A stretch of DNA of 8,716 bases from contig DBWE01000159.1 of assembly GCA_002308315.1 (NCBI GenBank), positions 324-9,039 of the forward strand, written 5' to 3'. Source of the stretch: Clostridiales bacterium UBA1246 (GTDB lineage: Bacteria > Bacillota > Clostridia > Oscillospirales > Oscillospiraceae). Below, in pieces: positions 1 to 5,020 of this stretch; positions within the stretch are counted from its first letter, which is position 1; each line of letters begins with the position of its first letter. The notes under the pieces were generated by a model. That model had not been told where the DNA came from and did not search any database. It was given only the letters and a program-made list of their open reading frames with translations. Position numbers and translations under genes: made by a program.

Positions 1-293
1 ACCAGATGCCAGCCCCGGTCCGTGCCCGGGATCAGGTGGGTCAGAACGGTGATCCTGCCCTGGGATACGGCGGCGTAGCCGACGGTGCAGGCCTTGCTCC
101 CTTCCTTCACCTTCAGTGTCTTTTCGTCGATGATCTCGTATCTGAAGGTCTTGGGAGCGAATTTGCCCTCCAGCTTCACGCTGAATTTCATCCCGACGAG
201 GCAGGGGCAGCTCGTCCCGCAGGCGGCGGGGGCGGAGCCGACCTTCTCGTCTACGTATGCTTTGGTCAGGGGATCGAACTTCGTAAAGAACAT
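1..293 (-). CDS. Small protein, possibly MoaF-like, with N-terminal Cys cluster (partial)
   Basis: Leftward reading frame starting at ATG 291-293 and open to the left edge, giving 97 visible codons; the C-terminus is missing. The start is supported by a strong Shine-Dalgarno (GAGGAG, 301-306) seven bases upstream and a near-consensus promoter just beyond it. The N-terminus (MFFTKFDPLTKAYVDEKVG) is followed by a CGTSCPC cluster (C25, C29, C31), then a beta-rich stretch containing FRYEIIDEKTLKVKEG and THLIPGTDRGWHL. The Y-E/F-x-x-(D/E)-x-x-T-L pattern and the later G-x-x-L/V strand remind me of small MoaF-like lipocalin/calycin-type proteins, but this comes from memory of the family and is weak. 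There is no signal peptide or membrane segment. The Cys cluster might bind a metal or form disulfides (inference). It is divergent from the 488-955 membrane protein gene and shares its promoter region; nothing links it to cobalamin synthesis. That the gene is real is fairly certain; its function is not. Confidence 0.72.
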   Translation of the reverse strand, partial: MFFTKFDPLTKAYVDEKVGSAPAACGTSCPCLVGMKFSVKLEGKFAPKTFRYEIIDEKTLKVKEGSKACTVGYAAVSQGRITVLTHLIPGTDRGWHL

Positions 294-330
294 GGTATTC
301 CTCCTCTTTTGTTATCGTTTCCTGTATTTG

Positions 331-359
331 ATTTTAGTAATTCCGCCGCGAAATGTCAA
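331..359 (-). promoter_or_regulatory. Sigma-A/sigma-70-type promoter for the leftward gene
   Basis: On the minus strand a perfect -35 box TTGACA (354-359) is followed, after a 17-bp spacer, by the -10 box TAAAAT (331-336, five of six consensus bases). The predicted start site is near 324, giving a leader of about 30 nt before the ATG at 293, with the ribosome binding site at 301-306. The leader is too short for a riboswitch. This is the strongest promoter-like match I noticed in the window. Confidence 0.8.
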
Positions 360-386
360 GGCAGGCGTTCCGCGGCGGGAAAGCTC

Positions 387-415
387 TTTACGGTGACGCG
401 ATGCTCCTGTATAAT
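387..415 (+). promoter_or_regulatory. Sigma-A/sigma-70-type promoter for the rightward membrane protein gene
   Basis: On the plus strand a perfect -10 box TATAAT (410-415) is preceded, with a 17-bp spacer, by TTTACG (387-392, four of six matches to TTGACA). The predicted start is near 422, giving a 5' leader of about 65 nt before the ATG at 488. The -35 box lies about 28 bp from the -35 box of the divergent leftward promoter, so a regulator bound between them could affect both. Confidence 0.65.
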
Positions 416-428
416 GACACTGCGTCAT
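414..428. promoter_or_regulatory. Palindrome over the -10/start site, possible operator
   Basis: ATGACACTGCGTCAT is a perfect 5-bp inverted repeat (ATGAC ... GTCAT) with a 5-bp spacer. Its left half overlaps the end of the TATAAT box and its centre falls on the predicted transcription start of the rightward gene. That placement is typical of a repressor operator, but a 5-bp half-site can arise by chance and no regulator gene is visible in the window. Confidence 0.3.
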
Positions 429-487
429 GCCGCTCCCGCGGCGCGGCCGGAGCCTTCGGAGAATAAAAAAGCAGAGAGGAACGGAGA

Positions 488-955
488 ATGAAGTTCGGGT
501 GGATCAATATCTTCGGCGCGGTCATCGTGATAGTGATGATGATACCGAATATCGTCTTCGCGGTAAAATATAAGGGCGAAAAAAACGAGTGCTCAAACCG
601 TTTTATGACCGCCGCGGAGCAGATCGGCAGATATGCCTGCGTCATCCTGATGTGGCTGCCGCTGCCGGCGGGCGAATTCGGGTTCGCGCACGTGTCCGGA
701 ATGCTTGTTTATCTTTTCGGGAACGCCTGCCTGCTGACAGCGTACCTGGCGGTTTTCGCCCGTTATATGAAGAAGAGAAGCGCGGGGCCCGCGCTTGCCG
801 CGGCAATACTGCCGGCCTGCGTTTTCCTGCTGAGCGGGCTGACCCTGCGCCGTTGGCTGCTGACGGGGGCAGCGCTCCTGTTCGCCGCGGGGCACGTTTA
901 CGTATGCCGTGCGGCGGCTCTGTTCAAAACGGAGCGCCGAAGGGACGGAAACTGA
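488..955 (+). CDS. Five-helix integral membrane protein of unknown function
   Basis: A 155-residue protein starting at ATG 488, with AGAGGA (475-480) seven bases upstream as ribosome binding site. About five hydrophobic segments can be read: residues 5-26 (starting FGWINIFGAV), 46-62 (including VILMWLPLP), 68-92, 99-119 and 122-146. Basic clusters (KYKGEKN near 27-33, RYMKKRS at 92-98, KTERRRDGN at the C-terminus) lie between or after them, so it is a small polytopic cytoplasmic-membrane protein. From memory it resembles an uncharacterised membrane protein recurrent in Clostridia that begins with a similar KFGWINIFGA stretch and has an EQIGRY motif (here 44-49) after the first helix; I know no function for it. 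No catalytic motif or transporter signature is evident. It has its own promoter at 387-415, is monocistronic, converges on the cobalamin operon and is not obviously part of it. Confidence 0.8.
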   Translation: MKFGWINIFGAVIVIVMMIPNIVFAVKYKGEKNECSNRFMTAAEQIGRYACVILMWLPLPAGEFGFAHVSGMLVYLFGNACLLTAYLAVFARYMKKRSAGPALAAAILPACVFLLSGLTLRRWLLTGAALLFAAGHVYVCRAAALFKTERRRDGN

Positions 956-1000
956 TATCGGGCCCGCTGCAAAAATCCGGTTTTGCAGCGGGCCCGATAT
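955..1000. terminator. Perfect 20-bp inverted repeat between convergent genes, possible bidirectional terminator
   Basis: The arms at 955-974 and 981-1000 are perfectly complementary over 20 bp, with a 6-nt loop (ATCCGG, 975-980). The stem has a GC-rich core (GGGCCCGCTGC) and four A:T pairs next to the loop. It starts on the last base of the membrane-protein stop codon and lies 24 nt past the cobO stop, where a shared transcription end would be expected. Neither side has a proper U-run after the stem, so it is not a textbook intrinsic terminator; it may also act as a 3'-end stabilising hairpin. A second, small hairpin (CGGAC-TGCC-GTCCG) follows at 1006-1019. Confidence 0.6.
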
Positions 1001-1023
1001 GATTTCGGACTGCCGTCCGTACG

Positions 1024-1542
1024 TTAAAATTCTATGCCCCGTCTCGCTGCGACGCCCCTGTCGAAGGGGTGTCGCAGCTTTTTCATTTCGGTGATGTAAT
1101 CGGCTCTTTCCCTCATCGCGTCGGAGGGATCGCGGCCGGTGACGACGAGCTCGAGAGCGGTCGGTTTCCCGTCCATGAATTCCAGCGCCTCCTTTTCCGG
1201 AAGGAGAGAGTGATTGCACAGGGAAATCAGCTCGTCCAGAACGACGAGATCGGCGTCCGCGGCCTTTTCGCGCACCAGGCGGAAAAGAGCGGAATAATCC
1301 TCCGCCGCCCTTTCGCGCTCTTCCGGGCCCATGTTTCTGAAAAAGCCGTGGCGTTTGGTACATACGCAGACCTCAACGTTCGGGAGGGAGCGGAGCACGT
1401 TTATTTCCGAGGAGCTGCCGTCCTTGAAAAACTGCGCGAATACCACGCGTTTCCCTGCGCCGGCGGCCCTCACTGCAAGGCCGACCGCGGCGGTGGTCTT
1501 GCCCTTGCCGTCGCCGCAGTAAATATGTATCAGTCCCGCCAT
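1024..1542 (-). CDS. cobO: Corrinoid (cob(I)alamin) adenosyltransferase, CobO/CobA/BtuR family
   Basis: A 172-residue protein, the usual length for the family. It transfers the 5'-deoxyadenosyl group of ATP to cob(I)yrinic acid a,c-diamide and other reduced corrinoids in the cytoplasm. The P-loop GDGKGKTT (residues 10-17) near the N-terminus is characteristic of this family, in which it binds ATP in an unusual orientation. Other family features are QFFKDGSSSE (37-46), VVLDEL (100-105), VVTGRDPSD (133-141) and the conserved tail YITEMKKLRHPFDRGVAARR followed by GIEF. The start at ATG 1540-1542 is one base after the cbiP stop; its AGGGAG ribosome site (1550-1555) lies inside cbiP, so the two are probably translationally coupled. 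It is the last gene of the operon, and its 3' end carries an antisense terminator for the neighbouring plus-strand gene. Unrelated PduO- and EutT-type adenosyltransferases are excluded by the P-loop. Confidence 0.95.
   Translation of the reverse strand: MAGLIHIYCGDGKGKTTAAVGLAVRAAGAGKRVVFAQFFKDGSSSEINVLRSLPNVEVCVCTKRHGFFRNMGPEERERAAEDYSALFRLVREKAADADLVVLDELISLCNHSLLPEKEALEFMDGKPTALELVVTGRDPSDAMRERADYITEMKKLRHPFDRGVAARRGIEF
1046..1083 (+). terminator. Intrinsic terminator for the plus-strand gene, inside the 3' end of cobO
   Basis: On the plus strand GCTGCGACGCCCC (1046-1058) pairs with GGGGTGTCGCAGC (1066-1078) over 13 positions with a single G-U wobble, around a 7-nt loop, and is followed at once by TTTTT (1079-1083). 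This is a textbook rho-independent terminator pointing rightward, 90 nt past the stop of the membrane protein gene. The same bases encode, on the other strand, the KKLRHPFDRGVAA stretch near the CobO C-terminus; the T-run is the two Lys codons. On the minus strand the hairpin lacks a U-run, so it should not stop the operon. Confidence 0.7.
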
Positions 1543-1543
1543 A

Positions 1544-3004
1544 TCAAAGCTCCCTGTTTATTACGCGGCGGACAAAGTCCATATCCAGCCCCTCGCGTAT
1601 GCCGTCGGCCAGAATGTCGTACTGCCGCTGCTTGTATTCCGCGGGATCGAAGCTGCCGAGAGCCTCGAAGGGTACGCCTCTGAGCGAGCACAGGGCTTTC
1701 AGAACGGCGTCGCACACGCCCGGCGCGTCGAAAATGCCGTGGATATAGCTGCCGTATACGTTTTTCTCCTCCGTTACCGCCGCCGGCTTTCCGCCGCGGC
1801 CCATGTGTATCTCATAGCCCTCGTAGCCCAGACCGTTGAGGGTGGAGAAAAGCCCGGTAAGCCCGGAGAACACGCCGCAGGTCTGAGTCTGTATCTTGTC
1901 GCCGGAAAAAACGGTGGAGGCGTCGAGAAGGCCCATGCCGTCTATTTCCGTTACGCCCGCGGCCTCCGCGCCGTCGGGGTCGGATATGTGCCGCCCGAGC
2001 ATCTGAAAGCCTCCGCATATGCCGAATACGGGCTTGCCCGCGTCGGTCGCTTTTTTCACGGCGGCCTCCAGTCCGCTCTGACGCAGCCACATCAGATCGG
2101 CGATAGTGCTTTTCGTGCCGGGGAGTATGATCATATCGGGGTCCTTCAGCTCTTCATGTCGGGAGACGTAGCGCAGCGACACGTTGCCGTAACGCTCGAA
2201 CGGGCTGAAATCGGTAAAGTTGGAAATGCGCGGCAGACGTATCACGGCGATGTCGATCAGCTTTGCCGCGCTGCCGGAGGCGAAGCGTTCGGTAAGGCTG
2301 TCCTCGTCGTCGATATCCACGTGCATGTACGGTATCACGCCCGCCACGGGCACTCCGCAAAGCTCCTCAAGCTGCTTGAGACCGGGCTCGAGTATCGCTT
2401 TGTCGCCGCGGAACTTGTTTATGACCGTTCCCTTTATCCTCGCGCGCTCATCCGCCTCGAGCAGGGCGACGGTGCCGTAAAGCTGGGCGAAAACTCCGCC
2501 GCGGTCTATGTCGCCCACCAGCAGCACGGGGGCGTCCACGAGCCTGGCCAGGCCCATGTTCACTATGTCGTCCTTTTTCAGGTTGATCTCCGCGGGGCTG
2601 CCCGCGCCCTCGATGACGATCACGTCGAATTCGGAGGCAAGGCTTTCGTATGCCTCCATGATATACGGGATGAACTCGGGCTTCCTGCGGTAATACTCTC
2701 TCGCACTGAGATTGCCCAGCACGTGCCCGTTCACTATGACCTGGCTGCCTACGTCGGTAGTCGGCTTGAGCAGTATGGGATTCATGCGCACGTCCGGGGC
2801 TATCCCGGCGGCCTCGGCCTGGGCGACCTGGGCCCGGCCCATCTCGCCGCCGTCGGCGGTTATGAAGGAATTGAGAGCCATGTTCTGGCTTTTGAACGGC
2901 GCGACGCGGAGCCCTTCGCGGCGCAGTATGCGGCACAGTCCGGCGCAGAGCAGGCTTTTGCCCGCGTTGGACATCGTGCCCTGGATCATGATGTTTTTCG
3001 CCAT
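1544..3004 (-). CDS. cbiP: Adenosylcobyric acid synthase (glutamine-hydrolysing), CbiP/CobQ
   Basis: A 486-residue enzyme that amidates the b, d, e and g side chains of adenosylcobyrinic acid a,c-diamide using glutamine and ATP. The N-terminal dethiobiotin-synthetase-like ATPase half shows GTMSNAGKS (9-17), SQNMALNS (39-46), [12 protein letters not shown] (131-142) and [13 protein letters not shown] (163-175). The C-terminal class I-like glutamine amidotransferase half shows LPGTKST (294-300), the nucleophile elbow [10 protein letters not shown] with Cys330, GYEIHMGR (396-403) and SYIHGIFD with His422. These features distinguish it from CbiA, which is shorter and amidates only a and c. The frame is open further upstream to 3547, but the true start is ATG 3002-3004: the protein then begins [10 protein letters not shown] as in homologues, GAGGAG lies at 3016-3021, and the upstream extension only shadows cobD. 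It starts 2 nt after the cobD stop and ends 1 nt before cobO. Confidence 0.96.
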   Translation of the reverse strand: MAKNIMIQGTMSNAGKSLLCAGLCRILRREGLRVAPFKSQNMALNSFITADGGEMGRAQVAQAEAAGIAPDVRMNPILLKPTTDVGSQVIVNGHVLGNLSAREYYRRKPEFIPYIMEAYESLASEFDVIVIEGAGSPAEINLKKDDIVNMGLARLVDAPVLLVGDIDRGGVFAQLYGTVALLEADERARIKGTVINKFRGDKAILEPGLKQLEELCGVPVAGVIPYMHVDIDDEDSLTERFASGSAAKLIDIAVIRLPRISNFTDFSPFERYGNVSLRYVSRHEELKDPDMIILPGTKSTIADLMWLRQSGLEAAVKKATDAGKPVFGICGGFQMLGRHISDPDGAEAAGVTEIDGMGLLDASTVFSGDKIQTQTCGVFSGLTGLFSTLNGLGYEGYEIHMGRGGKPAAVTEEKNVYGSYIHGIFDAPGVCDAVLKALCSLRGVPFEALGSFDPAEYKQRQYDILADGIREGLDMDFVRRVINREL

Positions 3005-3006
3005 TG

Positions 3007-4050
3007 TCAAACACACTCCTCGAGAGCAGAGATGAAGCGCAGATTTTCTTCGCGGCCGCGCACCGCCGTCCTGTACCAGCCGGGAGAAAGTCCGGGGAAA
3101 TTGGAGCAGTCCCGAAGGGCTACGCCGTGGGCGAGCAGCTTGCCTCCGAGCTTCTCCGGACCGCGGAAGAGCAGGAAATTCGCTTCCGACGGTATTACCG
3201 ACAGGCCCCTTGCTTCCAGGGCGGAGGAAAGATACGCGCGCTCGGAGCGTATCAGCTCGCGGGCCTTTGCGACGTGCTCCGTTTCCCGCAGCGCCGCCTC
3301 GCCCGCCGCCTGCGCGGGAGCGGACACGTTCCACGGCGGGGTCAGCTCGGCCATGCGGGCGAGCAGAGCGGTATCCGAGCAGATACAGTAGCCCAGGCGG
3401 AGCCCGGCCATGCCGTAATTTTTCGTGAAGGCCTTGAGAATGAACAGACCGGGATATTCGCCGGAGAGCTTTTTCATGCCCTCCCGGGAGTCGCTGAGAT
3501 CGAGAAAGCACTCGTCGACGAAGAGACGTATCCCGAGGCTGCGGCACAGGGAGTATATTTCATAAAGCAGCGGCCGGGGGACGAGCCTGCCCGTGGGATT
3601 GTTTGGATTGCATACGAACACCGCGCCGGGGCGCAGGCGTCCGATGTGATCAAGAAAGGAAGCGTCGGGAAGAAAAGCGTTTTCTTCCGTCAGATAATGC
3701 CGCTCGACCCTGCAGCCGTTCAGCTCCAGGGCGGAGGAATACTCCGAGAAGGTGGGAGCGAACTCGAGGGCCGTGCCCGGCCCGGCGGCGGCGCAGAAGG
3801 CATAGATCAGCTCCGAAGCGCCGTTGCCGCAGAGTATGTGCTCCGCGGGGACCTCCTCGGAGGCCGAGATCGCCCCGACGAGGGCGCGGCAGCAGGGGTC
3901 CGGATAGCGGTCCGAGCGCGCGAGAGCCCCGGCCGCGGCCTTTATGACCGACGCGGGCGTTCCGAGAGGATTTATGTTCGCGGAGAGGTCAAGCACTGTT
4001 TCCTCACGGCCGGCATCGCCGCCGTGGGGGCTCTTTTTTGCGTAATACAT
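3007..4050 (-). CDS. cobD: Threonine-phosphate decarboxylase, CobD (PLP-dependent, HisC-like)
   Basis: A 347-residue fold-type I PLP enzyme related to histidinol-phosphate aminotransferase. CobD decarboxylates L-threonine O-3-phosphate to (R)-1-aminopropan-2-ol O-2-phosphate, which links the nucleotide loop to the corrin ring. Visible features are HGGD (9-12) and [11 protein letters not shown] (22-32) at the N-terminus, GNGASELIY (75-83), CNPNNPTG (147-154), VDECFLDLS (178-186, with the PLP-ring Asp), the Schiff-base lysine in [15 protein letters not shown] (Lys210) and a C-terminal substrate-binding arginine region WYRTAVRG (325-332). HGGD plus NINPLG and the position between cbiB and cbiP support CobD rather than HisC. 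The start is ATG 4048-4050, 7 nt after the cbiB stop, with AGGA from the cbiB end as a modest ribosome site. There is no C-terminal zinc-finger extension as seen in some homologues. No threonine kinase gene is visible in the window. Confidence 0.92.
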   Translation of the reverse strand: MYYAKKSPHGGDAGREETVLDLSANINPLGTPASVIKAAAGALARSDRYPDPCCRALVGAISASEEVPAEHILCGNGASELIYAFCAAAGPGTALEFAPTFSEYSSALELNGCRVERHYLTEENAFLPDASFLDHIGRLRPGAVFVCNPNNPTGRLVPRPLLYEIYSLCRSLGIRLFVDECFLDLSDSREGMKKLSGEYPGLFILKAFTKNYGMAGLRLGYCICSDTALLARMAELTPPWNVSAPAQAAGEAALRETEHVAKARELIRSERAYLSSALEARGLSVIPSEANFLLFRGPEKLGGKLLAHGVALRDCSNFPGLSPGWYRTAVRGREENLRFISALEECV

Positions 4051-4057
4051 ATGCCGT

Positions 4058-5020
4058 TCATCCTAAAATCATCATTCTTATGCAGAAGCACACGAGGAGC
4101 GACAGCGCCGCAGAGACGTACATCAGCCGGCAGCTCAGCGGGATATCTCCGTGCTCCTCGGCGCGCAGGGGATCGCCTATATAGCTCTTTTTATGCAGCA
4201 CGCCGTGGTACCATGCGTCCCCGGCGAGGCGTATGCGCAGAAGGCCGGCGCATACCGATTCGGTCTGCGCGGAATTGGGGCTCGCGTGCTTGTATCTGTC
4301 GCGGCGGAATATCCTCAGACCGTTGTTCACGTCCAGGCGGAGGATACCGCCGGCAAGCAGCATCAGCATGGCCGAGACGCGGGCGGGGATGAAATTCATC
4401 ACGTCGTCCATGCGCGCCGGGATAAGGCCGATATCCCTGTACGGAGGCTCGACGTAGCCGAGCATGGAGTCCATGGTGTTGACTGCCTTGTAGAAAAAGC
4501 CGAGAGGCGCGCCGCCGAGGGCGATGAACAGCATGGGCGCCACCACGCCGTCGGAGGCGTTTTCGGCGACGGTCTCCACCGCCGCTCTTACTATGCCGTT
4601 TTCGTCCAGATGCTCCGTATCGCGGCCCACTATCATGGACACGGCGGCGCGGGCGGCCTCGACGTCGCCGGAGACGAGGGCGGAATAAACCTTCATCGCC
4701 GCGTCCCTGAGGGATCTGGCGGCAAGTATCTGCCAGCACATTATGCTCTCGACCGCCAGGCGCAGCCAGGGGCTGACAAGGGCGCACAGGCGCAGCACGA
4801 GCAGCGGAACGGCGAATGCCGTGAGCGCCGTCAGAAGCCAGAGCACGCCGCCCGCGGCGCGTTCGCCGGACGGAGAGGCAGGGAACAGGCGGCGCAGTTT
4901 TTTTTCGAGAAACGAAATGAGCCTGCCTATGAATATGACGGGATGGGGCCAGGTCGGCGGATCTCCCAGGATCATATCTATGACGAAGCCTATGGGCAAG
5001 GCGAGAAGACTTGCTCTCAC
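4058..5020 (-). CDS. cbiB: Adenosylcobinamide-phosphate synthase, CbiB (membrane protein)
   Basis: A 320-residue polytopic membrane protein that condenses adenosylcobyric acid with (R)-1-aminopropan-2-ol phosphate made by CobD, encoded next door. Family motifs are IDMILGDPP..PHPV (14-28), MIVGRDTEHLDE (129-140), ETVAENASDGVVAPMLF (149-165), NTMDSMLGY (181-189) and the C-terminal DRYKHASPNSAQTES (241-255). Hydrophobic helices include about 4-19, 57-82, 205-226 and 299-319. The start is taken as GTG 5018-5020, which forms a GTGA overlap with the stop of the upstream fusion gene; a purine/G-rich stretch (GGGGGGAAAGAG) precedes it. The first in-frame ATG is residue 16 and would remove the conserved first helix. 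The open frame extends to 5770, but that part shadows the fusion gene. CbiB and CobD adjacency is a common arrangement and fits their consecutive steps. Confidence 0.94.
   Translation of the reverse strand: MRASLLALPIGFVIDMILGDPPTWPHPVIFIGRLISFLEKKLRRLFPASPSGERAAGGVLWLLTALTAFAVPLLVLRLCALVSPWLRLAVESIMCWQILAARSLRDAAMKVYSALVSGDVEAARAAVSMIVGRDTEHLDENGIVRAAVETVAENASDGVVAPMLFIALGGAPLGFFYKAVNTMDSMLGYVEPPYRDIGLIPARMDDVMNFIPARVSAMLMLLAGGILRLDVNNGLRIFRRDRYKHASPNSAQTESVCAGLLRIRLAGDAWYHGVLHKKSYIGDPLRAEEHGDIPLSCRLMYVSAALSLLVCFCIRMMILG

Noticed and set aside
294..487. Possible cobalamin riboswitch in the only sizeable intergenic region
   Set aside because: Neither leader (about 30 and 65 nt) is long enough, no B12-box-like sequence is visible, and the region does not drive the cobalamin operon.
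593..1363. Minus-strand 256-codon frame crossing the convergent junction
   Set aside because: Overlaps the membrane protein gene antisense and the cobO gene out of frame, reads through the inverted repeat and has an Arg/Gly-rich composition.
1739..3391. 550-codon open frame on the plus strand opposite cbiP and cobD
   Set aside because: It lies entirely antisense to two enzymes with clear catalytic motifs, has no ribosome site or recognisable domain, and its His/Gly/Ala-rich composition is what a GC-rich antisense frame gives.
3005..3547. N-terminal extension of CbiP giving a 667-residue protein
   Set aside because: The extension is Arg-rich, lies over cobD in another frame, and homologues start at the [10 protein letters not shown] site, which has its own ribosome binding site.
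3004..4392. 462-codon open frame on the plus strand opposite cobD and cbiB
   Set aside because: Antisense shadow of CobD and CbiB; Arg/Gly-rich low-complexity translation with no domain. The same applies to plus-strand frames at 4151-5416, 5011-5823 and 5857-7017.
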